Of a stretch of DNA of 49,835 nucleotides, positions 1-7,034 are shown piece by piece. Position numbers and translations under genes: made by a program. Positions within the stretch are counted from its first letter, which is position 1; each line of letters starts with the position of its first letter. Below the pieces are notes generated by a model. It had not been told where the DNA came from, made no database searches, and saw only the letters and a list, made by a program, of their open reading frames with translations. The DNA comes from a virus. The stretch is from positions 1 through 49,835 of the IMG/VR virus record IMGVR_UViG_3300049847_000068; one strand, written 5' to 3'.

Positions 1-215
1 CTGATCGACACTGAGACGGGGTATACAATCGTCATTCCTTGGCGCGGCGAAGTCAGCGAGTACGGGGACAAAGCGTTCAACAAAGCGACGACAGGCGCGA
101 CGAAGTATCTGCTTCGAACACTGTTCTTGCTCCCGACTGATTCTGACGAAGACCCTGACAAGACAGGCGGAGATCGACCGTCTAGGCTCTCGGCTCCGCG
201 CTCGAATCAGCCCGC
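1..215. repeat. terminal direct repeat, left copy
   Basis: Bases 1-215 are repeated at 49621-49835. The only difference I see is A at 88 versus G at 49708, which changes an ERF codon from ACG (Thr) to GCG (Ala). The reading frame is continuous through both copies. This is the signature of a circular or circularly permuted genome cut inside erf with a short assembly overlap; a true short terminal repeat is less likely because it falls in mid-gene. Confidence 0.95.
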
Positions 216-855
216 CCCTGTTCAGACAGCACAACGTCAGCAGACCGCGCCAGTCGACCCAGAAGCCTTGTTGAAGCGAAAGAACATCGAGCTGATGAAG
301 TCGCTCGCTCTCGATCAAGACGCTGAGGGGCTCGAAGAGTTCAAAGTAATAGCGAAGAAGCACAATCGCGACGCCATGACGCTGTTCGGGTTCTTGCACG
401 CTAGGGACAAGACCTTGAATACGTGGTCGAAATTCATGCTCTGCTTCGACGAGATGCTCCTTGAAGAAAAGAAGGTCAAGCTCGACCCAAAAGCAGACAG
501 CTCGGCGTCATCGAGCGCGAAGTCCTCAGACGACGACAGCTCAGCGACTTCGAGCGAAGAGCAGAAGACGCCGTCAAGCGACGACGCCCAAACGGGCTCA
601 ATCGCGTCAACTCCGACAGATGGAGTCGACTCAAAACAGGCGAACAGCTCCTCAGAGAACTCTTCCCCGAAGCTCGAAGCTCTGGTTCTTGAAGTTCAGA
701 ACTCGAAACACGTCAAAGACTTGACAGCCAGAGCCAAGGCTCTCGACATGACTCTTCTTGAGCTACTCGCAGAGACAGCATCGAGAGTCGCTGAGCCGAA
801 ACTGTTGCACGTTCTCGACGTCGCGAACCTGCTCAAACAAGAGATGGGCAAGTAA
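1..855 (+). CDS. erf: ERF-family single-strand annealing recombinase, C-terminal part (gene continues from 49243 across the contig junction)
   Basis: The frame is open from base 1 and ends at the TAA at 853-855; its 5' part lies at 49243-49620, giving a 410-residue protein when joined. The stretch reading GDKAFNKATTGATKYLLRTL followed by PTDSDEDPD is the conserved C-terminal end of the ERF core (YGDKA-N-KA--A-KY-L---F-IPT). ERF proteins anneal complementary single strands in phage recombination. After the core come a Pro/Gln-rich linker, a helical segment, a Ser/Asp/Glu low-complexity linker (roughly 481-660) and a final helical domain that may contact a partner such as SSB. ATG 127 is internal to the core and is not the real start. 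The gene sits 3 bp ahead of the replication initiator, in the usual recombination-replication order. Confidence 0.88.
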   Translation: MIDTETGYTIVIPWRGEVSEYGDKAFNKATTGATKYLLRTLFLLPTDSDEDPDKTGGDRPSRLSAPRSNQPAPVQTAQRQQTAPVDPEALLKRKNIELMKSLALDQDAEGLEEFKVIAKKHNRDAMTLFGFLHARDKTLNTWSKFMLCFDEMLLEEKKVKLDPKADSSASSSAKSSDDDSSATSSEEQKTPSSDDAQTGSIASTPTDGVDSKQANSSSENSSPKLEALVLEVQNSKHVKDLTARAKALDMTLLELLAETASRVAEPKLLHVLDVANLLKQEMGK

Positions 856-858
856 TCA

Positions 859-2019
859 ATGGACAGCCCAAGATACTGCTCTTGGGCCCCTGATTCGCTT
901 CTTCGCTCCCCCGTCGTCAGACGGATGAACGCCGAAGCTTTCGGGGGCTACTGTTCCCTTCTCGTCGAGATGTGGTTCGACCCGGCTGGGTCACTGCCAG
1001 ACGACGACATCGAGCTGGCTCAACTCGCTCGAATGACCCCTTCTGCTTGGCTGATGCACGGAGATCAAATCAGGTCGATCACTGATCTAAGCTCGTCAGA
1101 CGGACGCCTCCGCTCTGAGATTGTCGACGCCGCTCTTCAGAGAGCAGACCGATTATCGAGAGCAGGAAGCGTCGCTGTTGAAGCTAGAAAAGCGAAACAA
1201 TCATCGGTCGATCATCGACCGATCATCGACCGATCATCGACCGATCATCGACAGCAAAAATCTAGCGAATCGACCGATCATCGACCGATCATCGACGACA
1301 TAAACAGTCGATCATCCAAAGAGAAAGTAAAAGTAAAAGAGAAAGAGAATTATAATTCTTCTTCCTGTCCGGAAGAAGCAAGATCGAAGACTCCGAAAGC
1401 TCTTCAGAAAGGGGATCAGAAGAACGAATCGACGTGGGTTCAGTTCGACTCGATCTATCCGCGACCTTCGAACGGGCGCAAGCTCGAACGGGCGCAAGCT
1501 CGACTGACGTGGGACATTCTCGCTTCTGCTGGAGAGAATCTCGACGCTGTCATCGAGGGCGCGAAGAAGTACAGAGTCTGGGTCGACACGCTCAGCAAGC
1601 GAGAGTACGTCGCGATGATGACGACATGGCTCAATCAACGCCGCTGGGAAGAGAGCTACTTAATCGACAGCGACTCGACTGAAGGCAAGCTGGCAAGCGA
1701 AAAGAGCCGAGCTGAAGATCGCGAGCAACGCTCAGCGTATCAAGCAAGTCGACAAGCTGAGTACGACAAAGCTGTCGAGCAGATCGCCGCAGATCATGCT
1801 TCTTCAGCGGTCTTCATTCACGAATGGAAGAGAGCGACTGAAGCGTCGCTCGCGAAGCGAAAGCGAATGGGCATAGCAGGCCCTATCGCGCTCAGCGAGA
1901 AGCTGTTATCTGACCCTGCCGCCGCTCGCGAAGATCAGATCAGAGTCTGGAAAGAGCTGAACAGCGACAAGATCATCGACTTCTGGGAATGGGACAAAGC
2001 GAACAAAGGAGCAGAATGA
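859..2019 (+). CDS. phage replication initiator, DUF1376-type N-terminus (lambda O-like role)
   Basis: 386 residues, ATG 3 bp after the erf stop. The N-terminal ~100 residues look like DUF1376/YdaU: a short aromatic opening, RRMNAEAFGGYCSLLVEMW, then GSLPDDDIELAQLARM, a fold common in phage replication proteins. The middle (about residues 115-155) is a repetitive RPIIDRSSTDH tract encoded by 11-bp iterons, followed by a Lys/Glu-rich stretch. The C-terminal half has a YPRPSNGRKLERAQARLTWD segment and YVAMMTTWLNQRRW, which resembles the second conserved block of phage replication proteins. Such proteins bind origin repeats and recruit the host helicase. No phage DNA polymerase is visible, so host replication machinery is probably used. 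A 16-bp tandem duplication lies at about 1471-1502. Confidence 0.75.
   Translation: MDSPRYCSWAPDSLLRSPVVRRMNAEAFGGYCSLLVEMWFDPAGSLPDDDIELAQLARMTPSAWLMHGDQIRSITDLSSSDGRLRSEIVDAALQRADRLSRAGSVAVEARKAKQSSVDHRPIIDRSSTDHRQQKSSESTDHRPIIDDINSRSSKEKVKVKEKENYNSSSCPEEARSKTPKALQKGDQKNESTWVQFDSIYPRPSNGRKLERAQARLTWDILASAGENLDAVIEGAKKYRVWVDTLSKREYVAMMTTWLNQRRWEESYLIDSDSTEGKLASEKSRAEDREQRSAYQASRQAEYDKAVEQIAADHASSAVFIHEWKRATEASLAKRKRMGIAGPIALSEKLLSDPAAAREDQIRVWKELNSDKIIDFWEWDKANKGAE
1205..1372. other. putative replication origin: iterons plus AT-rich stretch inside the initiator gene
   Basis: The 11-bp unit CGACCGATCAT occurs in tandem at 1216-1226, 1227-1237 and 1238-1248, preceded by a one-base variant at 1205-1215. 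Two more copies lie at 1271-1281 and 1282-1292, and a degenerate copy at about 1307-1315. A purine-rich, then AT-rich segment follows at 1316-1366 (AAAGAGAAAGTAAAAG to AATTATAATTCTTC). Iterons next to an AT-rich element inside the initiator's own gene is the lambda O/ori arrangement. One turn of helix per unit suits an array of bound initiators. The origin call is inference from this architecture. Confidence 0.7.
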
Positions 2020-2105
2020 ACAAGTGGTTCAGCGCGATAGGACAGAGACACTTGAGGGCGATAAGCTCTCCCCGACCAAACCAAACAAGAAAGGACAATC
2101 CGAAC

Positions 2106-2732
2106 ATGAACAAGACAAACTCAAACCTACAAAACTTCACCCTCGAAGATGACCCGATCATCTTCTCGACAAGCGAAGCCGCTTATATCGCGTCGGCCCT
2201 GTCGACAGACAAGAATCGAAAGATGCTGTCAGTCGCGGCTCTGGTTTACTTCGAAGATGCTGTCAATCTCGTTTCGACTGATTCCCATCGCTTGCACGTC
2301 CTGCGGTTGGCAGACGCGAAAGAGCCGTTCGAGACGAAGACCGTTGACATCAAGCGACTTCTTTTCGAAGCTCGATTCTCGAAAAGAAAGCAAATCTTTT
2401 TGACTCGTGATCTCAGCTCAATAGCAGTCGGCGACACAACGAAAAAGACGTGGGAAATTAGCAACGTCTACGCCCCAATCTTCGACACAATCGAAGGAAA
2501 GTACCTAGATGTAATGCGAGTAATCCCGAAGACAAAGACGCCTCAGATCGAGCTGTTCGGTATCAACTCAAAGTATCTGATCGACGCCCTGAGATTGGCT
2601 CATCCCGACTTTTTCAAGACGGTGATCTTTCAAGAAGGCAGGGGTAAGCCTTTGCTCTTTCAGCCAGCTGAAGACAAGCCGCGCTGGCGTTCAATCATCA
2701 TGCCGATGTACTTCAACTGGGAGCCCAAATAA
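2106..2732 (+). CDS. short DnaN-like sliding clamp protein
   Basis: 208 residues from ATG 2106, chosen because AAAGGACAATCCGAAC precedes it; an in-frame ATG at 2016 (after AAAGGAG) would add 30 residues of poor character. Features of the bacterial beta clamp are visible: STDSHRLHVLRL resembles the ATDGHRLA motif, YLDVMRVIP resembles YPDYxRVIP, and GINSKYLIDALRLA with a closing RWRSIIMPMYF resembles the final domain (NxKYLLDAL...YLIMPxR). A host clamp has three such domains and about 370 residues; this one is too short for three, so it probably forms a ring from more copies or modifies host clamp function. Its last codons overlap the ATG at 2732. Confidence 0.65.
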   Translation: MNKTNSNLQNFTLEDDPIIFSTSEAAYIASALSTDKNRKMLSVAALVYFEDAVNLVSTDSHRLHVLRLADAKEPFETKTVDIKRLLFEARFSKRKQIFLTRDLSSIAVGDTTKKTWEISNVYAPIFDTIEGKYLDVMRVIPKTKTPQIELFGINSKYLIDALRLAHPDFFKTVIFQEGRGKPLLFQPAEDKPRWRSIIMPMYFNWEPK

Positions 2733-2755
2733 TGCTGAACAGAGTAACACTAGTA
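2716..2755. repeat. 40-bp direct repeat, copy 1
   Basis: Forty bases from ACTGGGAGCCCAAATAATG to ...ACACTAGTA are identical to 3050-3089. The repeat covers the last four codons and stop of the clamp gene and the first eight codons of ssb. It brackets 294 bp of different sequence, so the second copy looks like a duplicated junction created by an insertion. Confidence 0.95.
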
Positions 2756-3025
2756 CAGGAGGATAAAACCGAACACGCCGAGCAGAACATCCATGAGCAA
2801 AGGATAGATCACAAGCCGATCAAGCTCACCATTCAGCAAGCATGCGAAGGCGATCCCGAGTTCATGGAAGAAGGAATCTTCGAGGTCGTACTCCTAAGCG
2901 AGTTTGATGACAGAATCTGTTCCCTGTCAACTGGATGCACTTTTGAAGGTGCCCATGAGGAACTGACGAACCATATAGCTTTCTTTAAGGAAAGAGGTTG
3001 TACGGTTGAGGTGGTGGCATGTTAA
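2732..3025 (+). CDS. small protein of unknown function inserted between clamp and ssb genes
   Basis: 97 residues. The first eight (MLNRVTLV) are a copy of the SSB N-terminus supplied by the 40-bp repeat; the remaining 89 do not resemble SSB or anything I recognise. The body is acidic, with EFMEEGIFEVVLLSEFDD and GAHEELTNHIAFFKERGCTVEVV suggesting a small alpha/beta fold. Base composition differs from its neighbours: TCGA, which saturates this genome, is nearly absent. Its original start is unclear; the ATG at 2793 opens only a four-codon frame. After the stop, codons from ATG 3025 run in frame to the duplicated clamp tail and stop. Best read as recently acquired DNA. Confidence 0.55.
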   Translation: MLNRVTLVQEDKTEHAEQNIHEQRIDHKPIKLTIQQACEGDPEFMEEGIFEVVLLSEFDDRICSLSTGCTFEGAHEELTNHIAFFKERGCTVEVVAC

Positions 3026-3049
3026 TGCCAAAACTCAAATGCGTCCAAT

Positions 3050-3089
3050 ACTGGGAGCCCAAATAATGCTGAACAGAGTAACACTAGTA
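3050..3089. repeat. 40-bp direct repeat, copy 2 (genuine ssb start)
   Basis: Identical to 2716-2755. This copy leads into the complete ssb gene, whereas copy 1 follows the complete clamp gene, so a clean excision between the repeats would restore a direct clamp-ssb junction. Confidence 0.95.
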
Positions 3090-3452
3090 GGACGCTTAGG
3101 GCGCGACCCTGAGCTTCGAACGACGACGACGGGTAAGTCAGTCGTCGAGTTCAGCATCGCCGTCACAAAGCGATTCAAGACGCCAGAAGGTCAAGACGCC
3201 GACTGGTTCAGAGTCCAAGCGTGGGGAACGACAGCAGAGTTCGTCTCGAACTACTTGACAAAAGGTCGACTCGTCTCTGTCGACGGTCGGCTCCAAACGC
3301 GCAAATGGACAGCGAATGACGGCTCGACGCGAGAAGTGATCGAGATCGTCGCTGACAACGTCGAGTCGCTCGACAGGCCACGCGACGACTATCAACCCAA
3401 GCAAGCTCAACAAGCGACAGCAGTGGAGGAATATGACCCATTCGCAGACTAA
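3066..3452 (+). CDS. ssb: single-stranded DNA-binding protein
   Basis: 128 residues from ATG 3066. It opens with MLNRVTLVGRLGRDPELR, the hallmark of bacterial SSB, followed by VEFSIAVTKRF, DWFRVQAWGTTAEFVSNYL and GRLVSVDGRLQTRKW of the OB fold (residues 1-105). A short Gln-rich tail ends in EEYDPFAD, close to the usual acidic tip (DDDIPF) that binds host partner proteins. The upstream ATG at 3006 would add residues that belong to the inserted segment. It coats single-stranded DNA during replication and ERF-mediated annealing. Confidence 0.96.
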   Translation: MLNRVTLVGRLGRDPELRTTTTGKSVVEFSIAVTKRFKTPEGQDADWFRVQAWGTTAEFVSNYLTKGRLVSVDGRLQTRKWTANDGSTREVIEIVADNVESLDRPRDDYQPKQAQQATAVEEYDPFAD

Positions 3453-3485
3453 GTGGGTCGACGCGCCGAATGGGGAGGATGAGAG

Positions 3486-3851
3486 ATGATCGAACAAGAG
3501 TACGTCGAAACACTGTCATGGCCCGACTATCGAAGTGAGAGCAACGACGGCCTTGTCGCTGGCGGGTTCTCACGTCTCGAAGAGCAAGGGTTCAGTTCAG
3601 GTGACGTCGTTCGAATAAGGCAAAGTATCACGCTAGAGCCGACTTCAGATCGACCGATCATCGACCGATCATCGACTCCAATCGTCGAGCGCGAAGTCGA
3701 GCTTGATCGAGCCCTGAGAAACTGCCTCGCTTATGCAATAAGAAAGCTCCCTCGCGGCTCAACAAGCCCCGTCGACGATCTGGCTCGAAACATTATCAGG
3801 TTCTGCAAAGAGGTTGGCGTCGAGCCCTCGATGCTCAGAGGCGACTCTTGA
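3486..3851 (+). CDS. hypothetical protein carrying two origin-type iterons
   Basis: 121 residues, preceded by GGGGAGGATGAGAG. Not recognised. The N-terminal half is polar; residues about 54-64 read SDRPIIDRSST, the same peptide that the iterons encode in the replication initiator and in the same reading frame. The C-terminal half (DRALRNCLAYAIRKL ... DDLARNIIRFCKEVGVEP) is predicted helical. Its stop overlaps the TTG of the next small gene (TTGA), so the two are translationally coupled. Confidence 0.7.
   Translation: MIEQEYVETLSWPDYRSESNDGLVAGGFSRLEEQGFSSGDVVRIRQSITLEPTSDRPIIDRSSTPIVEREVELDRALRNCLAYAIRKLPRGSTSPVDDLARNIIRFCKEVGVEPSMLRGDS
3651..3676. repeat. two extra copies of the 11-bp origin iteron
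   Basis: CGACCGATCAT at 3651-3661 and 3662-3672, followed by CGAC, exactly as in the array at 1216-1252 and about 2.4 kb from it. They could be a secondary binding site for the initiator. Confidence 0.85.
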
Positions 3852-3985
3852 AAGACAACGAGCTCGCTTTCCAGTGGCTCGCACACGGAATAGAAATGGG
3901 CTACTGCTCGCGTCCGTACTGCCAGACTCATGATATGCCGCCGCTCGACGAGATTGAAGTCGCTCTTGTCGCTGACTACCTCTGA
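3848..3985 (+). CDS. small phage protein with a GYCSxPYCxTHD motif
   Basis: 45 residues from TTG 3848, overlapping the previous stop as TTGA. It reads LAFQWLAHGIEMGYCSRPYC then QTHDMPPLDEIE. Small proteins with the pattern W-x-x-x-GI-x-x-GYCS-x-P-x-C-x-THD are widespread in phages; their function is unknown. The two Cys and the His suggest metal binding. Confidence 0.7.
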   Translation: MKDNELAFQWLAHGIEMGYCSRPYCQTHDMPPLDEIEVALVADYL

Positions 3986-4054
3986 CGACGACATCTGTCT
4001 ATCGTCAGTTCGTATTTACACTCGAATGTTCACGACACCGGAGGGGGAAGCTGA

Positions 4055-4336
4055 ATGAGTTGGATAGAAAAGAACCCTGACGCGACCCATGTCGAACGGA
4101 TCAAGGCATTGGCTCAAAGCCTGCGCGACACTGCTTCTGACCCGAACGAATTTCAGCTTGAGTATTTCGGGCTCCCGCTTGACTGGAACATCACGGATGA
4201 ACCCTTGGAAACGTGCCAAGCTTTCGACGCACTGGTTATGCGATGCGAGGCTTGCGATTGGTGGTATAACCCAGTCCACGGGGGCGACTCTGTCTGCAAA
4301 GAGTGTATTGCTGAAAGACGGAAGGAGGAAGAATGA
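4055..4336 (+). CDS. small zinc-ribbon-like protein
   Basis: 93 residues, strong Shine-Dalgarno (GGAGGGGG) about 12 bp upstream. The C-terminal part has CEAC followed 14 residues later by CKEC, a four-cysteine pattern typical of small zinc ribbons. The N-terminal two thirds are acidic and unrecognised. The stop overlaps the ATG of the following gene. Codon use is less TCGA-rich than most of the genome. Confidence 0.75.
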   Translation: MSWIEKNPDATHVERIKALAQSLRDTASDPNEFQLEYFGLPLDWNITDEPLETCQAFDALVMRCEACDWWYNPVHGGDSVCKECIAERRKEEE

Positions 4337-4836
4337 CAAGCGGCGATATTCAGCGTTACCTGATCGGCTGGGGCTCGGCATTATGGGAGCCGAACAAAGT
4401 AGTCGCGGCTAGGAACTCTGTCGGCGTAGCGGGCTGGGAAGCTGATCTTCTCGTTCTTCAGCCTAGCGGCTGGCTATGGGAGATCGAGATCAAAGTCTCA
4501 GTCGCTGACTTCAGACGCGAGCTGAGATCGAAGCTCGGCAAACATAAAGCTCTGACGACAGGTTTCACGCCTCGAAAGTACGGCATCGGCCCTCGCTCTG
4601 TTATTCGCAAGTTCTTCTTCGCGTTACCGATAGCGGTCTTCGAGAAAGTCAAAGAAGAGATTCCTAACTGGGCTGGGGTGATCGTCATCGACGCTGAACG
4701 AGTCGATAACTGGGGTCGAGTCAAGCCGTACATCGCGAAACAAGCGAAGCTCCTGAATGCCGAGAAAGCCCCTGCTGACACTCGAAGCAAGATGATCGAA
4801 GCGGTCTATTACCAATACTGGAAACTCAAGGGGTAA
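4333..4836 (+). CDS. putative PD-(D/E)XK-type nuclease-like protein
   Basis: 167 residues. The sequence EADLLVLQPSGWLWEIEIKV followed by SVADFRREL matches the core of PD-(D/E)XK folds: an acidic residue on one strand, then E-x-K (EIK) on the next and a following helix. MmcB-like and similar phage proteins share this arrangement, with a second half containing a strand-rich VIVID segment. I infer a DNA-acting enzyme; the exact activity is unknown. Overlaps the zinc-ribbon gene by 4 bp (ATGA-type coupling). Confidence 0.6.
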   Translation: MTSGDIQRYLIGWGSALWEPNKVVAARNSVGVAGWEADLLVLQPSGWLWEIEIKVSVADFRRELRSKLGKHKALTTGFTPRKYGIGPRSVIRKFFFALPIAVFEKVKEEIPNWAGVIVIDAERVDNWGRVKPYIAKQAKLLNAEKAPADTRSKMIEAVYYQYWKLKG

Positions 4837-4942
4837 ACTCGCTGTCTCTATGCTGTTCTTTCTTTTCTTGATCGGGTTCGCGCTCGGTATGCTCTTCGAG
4901 AGGGCAGGAAAGGCAGAAGCAAAGGGAGGATTCCAACTAATT

Positions 4943-5242
4943 ATGAGCTTACAACTAGACGCAACCCAACCTATCAAAATCACTGCTGTCGGCAAAGACG
5001 CCGAAGGAAACGTCATCGACCTCAGTTCGAGCGACTTGACGATCACTGCTGAAGCTACTACAGGGAACTTCGGAGAGATCAACGACGAGCAGGACACGTT
5101 CAACCCCGGCGAAGCTGGCGCGACAGGCACGATCAAGGGCTCTGTCACAATCGACGATGTCGAGTACGTCGCTTCTGTCGACGTCGAGCTAGTCCCCGGT
5201 GGCCTTGCTGAGATCAGTCTCGACTTCACCCCAACAGAGTAA
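4943..5242 (+). CDS. Ig-like domain protein
   Basis: 99 residues from ATG 4943, chosen because AAAGGGAGGA lies at 4921-4930. The body (LDATQPIKITAVGKDAEGN ... ITAEATTGNFGEI ... ATGTIKGSVTIDD ... LVPGGLAEISLDFTP) is a beta-sandwich of the bacterial Ig-like type commonly displayed on phage particles. The frame stays open to ATG 4850, which would add 31 residues with a hydrophobic segment (LFFLFLIGFALGMLF), making a membrane-anchored form; no Shine-Dalgarno is visible there. A terminator-like hairpin follows. Confidence 0.7.
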   Translation: MSLQLDATQPIKITAVGKDAEGNVIDLSSSDLTITAEATTGNFGEINDEQDTFNPGEAGATGTIKGSVTIDDVEYVASVDVELVPGGLAEISLDFTPTE

Positions 5243-5262
5243 AGTCGAAGCGAACGAACTCG

Positions 5263-5301
5263 AAGAGCCGTCTTTACTCTCAGGTCGAAGGCGGCTCTTT
5301 T
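5263..5301 (+). terminator. rho-independent terminator-like hairpin
   Basis: An 8-bp stem AAGAGCCG (5263-5270) pairs with CGGCTCTT (5292-5299), loop of 21 bases, followed by TT. It separates the Ig-like gene from the endolysin gene. Confidence 0.6.
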
Positions 5302-5316
5302 GGTATAACCTGAATT

Positions 5317-6087
5317 ATGGATACACGAACTCAGAAGAACATCGACTCGCTTCTACCCAACGCTCGCGACTGGGCTCTTGCTCATCTGCTCGCTATCGAA
5401 GACAGCGGCGTCTTGCCAGCTGGGTTCACCGTCAGAATCGTTTCAGGCAACAGATCATGGCAAGAGCAAGACGCGCTCTATGCGAAAGGCAGAACAGCCC
5501 CCGGCTCGAAAGTGACGAACGCTCGCGGCGGTCAGTCGAATCACAACTTCGGCATCGCGTGGGATATCGGCATCTTCGAGAAGGGCGAGTATCTAGGGAG
5601 CAGCCCGCTCTATGCTGAGATTGGCGCGATAGGCGAAGACATCGGGCTCGAATGGGGCGGGCGATGGAAGTCAATCACTGACTACCCTCATTATCAAGTC
5701 AAGACAGGGCTCTCGACGTCAGAGCTTCGCGCTCTCATTCTCAAGGGCAAACCGATACCTGTACCGCCCTACGGCGGTTCAGCGAAGAAGTCGTCGGGCG
5801 ATAAAGTGACGATCTTCGACAACAAGAACAAGACAGACATCGGCGCGTTCTTCGAAGGTGGTCGAGTATGGGTCGCTGTCAGGCTGTTCGTCGAGCGTTT
5901 CGGCGGCGAGATCGTCTCAGTCGACGGCGCGAACTTTACTGTCAACTTGCACGACGAATTGATCTCGATGTCAGGAACGACAAGAGACGGCGTCGGCTAC
6001 GTCAAGTTCGCTGATCTCAACAGGGTTACCCATTGGGGCTACTCTTATGAGGCGGGCGTCTTGACGATCAACTCGGAGATAGATTAA
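5317..6087 (+). CDS. endolysin, M15-family L-Ala-D-Glu peptidase with C-terminal copper-amine-oxidase-N-like domain
   Basis: 256 residues. The first ~140 match the VanY/M15 peptidase type used by T5 and Ply500: SGNRSWQEQDALYAKGR, then GQSNHNFGIAWDIGIF, then WGGRW and YPHYQ. The zinc ligands are H76, D83 and H125. These enzymes cut the peptide stem of peptidoglycan. After a Pro-rich linker (about 150-170) a second domain (ESKnot-like strands with VWVAVRLFVERFGGEIVSVD) resembles the copper amine oxidase N-terminal domain seen in cell-wall proteins, probably for wall binding. No signal peptide is visible, so export relies on the holin encoded 2 bp downstream. Confidence 0.9.
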   Translation: MDTRTQKNIDSLLPNARDWALAHLLAIEDSGVLPAGFTVRIVSGNRSWQEQDALYAKGRTAPGSKVTNARGGQSNHNFGIAWDIGIFEKGEYLGSSPLYAEIGAIGEDIGLEWGGRWKSITDYPHYQVKTGLSTSELRALILKGKPIPVPPYGGSAKKSSGDKVTIFDNKNKTDIGAFFEGGRVWVAVRLFVERFGGEIVSVDGANFTVNLHDELISMSGTTRDGVGYVKFADLNRVTHWGYSYEAGVLTINSEID

Positions 6088-6089
6088 CC

Positions 6090-6593
6090 ATGCCAATCGA
6101 ACGCCTTATTCAAGACTCGCCTGTCGCCGTTGCTCGCTTGTTCAGCTCAGAAGCAGACAGCGGTATATTCTTCAAGATCGCAGGAGCGACTCTAGGAGTC
6201 GCCTTGCATTATCTGTTCGATCAACCTAGCGAAGTCGACGCGGCGACAGGCGCATTCATTCTTCTCGTCGCTGACACAATTACCGGGTTTGCCGCGGCTG
6301 TAAAGCTCAAGAAGCCTCGAACATCGCTGAAGCTGTCGCGAGTCATCTCGAAACTGTTCGGATATCTTGCTGTCGTCGCTGTAGCGACAGTCGTCGAGAA
6401 CACGATCACGAAGGCCGCGAACATTCCCATCGTCGACGGCGTCTTGTGGCTCATCATCGCGACAGAAGGGTTCAGTATTCTTGAGAACGTCGAACGCATG
6501 GGGCTCGGTCGATTCAAGTCGCTTCGCTTGATTCTGGGTAAAGTGATGGACGAAGGAGAAGACGACAACGAAAGCAAAAGCGTCAAGGAGTAA
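6090..6593 (+). CDS. holin (phage holin family 4 / TcdE-like)
   Basis: 167 residues with several hydrophobic segments (about residues 27-45, 52-70, 90-110 and 115-130) and a charged C-terminus. ADTITGFAAAVK and TSLKLSRVISKLFGYLAVV match the phi29-type holin pattern (D-x-x-TG ... S-K ... K). EGFSILENVERMG matches the conserved ENxxRMG segment. It would form membrane lesions that release the endolysin encoded immediately upstream. Confidence 0.88.
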   Translation: MPIERLIQDSPVAVARLFSSEADSGIFFKIAGATLGVALHYLFDQPSEVDAATGAFILLVADTITGFAAAVKLKKPRTSLKLSRVISKLFGYLAVVAVATVVENTITKAANIPIVDGVLWLIIATEGFSILENVERMGLGRFKSLRLILGKVMDEGEDDNESKSVKE

Positions 6594-6601
6594 CCCGAAA
6601 A

Positions 6602-6973
6602 ATGTATCATCTCGTTCTCAAAGGAACCGTAACTTCGAAGAGATCAGTCGACGTACCAGTCTTCAGACATTGGCGTCTTGTCTTAGAGCGTCGCGAGCTG
6701 GGGACGAAAGTCGACAAGGTCGAGATCGACATTCCGATCACGTTCACGGCAGACGAAGACAGTAAGACGATCAAGCTGACGAACGATCTCTCTCTCGTCG
6801 TTAAGCTGACAGTGAAGACAATCGAGATCAGTCCTCTGTATAAGGGACAACTGATACCCGGCGTCAGAACATTCGCTATACCAACTCAAGTTCCGAAGCC
6901 GCTCGCGTGGCACAACTCGCCGTGGCGCGGCGTCAAGATCGACGTCGAAGGGTATTTTCGATGGGTCGATTGA
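6602..6973 (+). CDS. hypothetical beta-rich protein
   Basis: 123 residues, starting 8 bp after the holin stop. Not recognised. Alternating hydrophobic residues (VEIDIPITFTA, LSLVVKLTVKTIEIS) suggest an all-beta fold. It lies between holin and small terminase in the same transcription direction and may be a late gene. Confidence 0.65.
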   Translation: MYHLVLKGTVTSKRSVDVPVFRHWRLVLERRELGTKVDKVEIDIPITFTADEDSKTIKLTNDLSLVVKLTVKTIEISPLYKGQLIPGVRTFAIPTQVPKPLAWHNSPWRGVKIDVEGYFRWVD

Positions 6974-7034
6974 CCCTATGTCGACGCTATCGACACGTCG
7001 AAAAGTCAAGAGCAAAGCAGGGGCGTCGCATTAA

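Noticed and set aside
1205-1296. Direct repeats resembling a tiny CRISPR array
   Set aside because: Units are 11 bp, in immediate tandem without spacers, and lie within a coding frame; they are iterons.
1471-1502. 16-bp tandem duplication in the initiator gene as a disabling frameshift
   Set aside because: The frame stays open on both sides and the downstream C-terminal motif is intact, so the protein appears functional.
2793-2807. ATG 2793 as the native start of the inserted gene
   Set aside because: It is in another frame and meets a stop after four codons.
3138-3573. Open frames on the minus strand opposite ssb and the following gene
   Set aside because: High GC at third positions leaves antisense frames open across this genome; their peptides are Arg/Ser-rich and unlike real proteins.
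5304-5309. TATAAC 7 bp before the endolysin ATG as a leaderless promoter
   Set aside because: It falls immediately after a terminator stem and there is no -35 at a suitable distance; kept out of the feature list.
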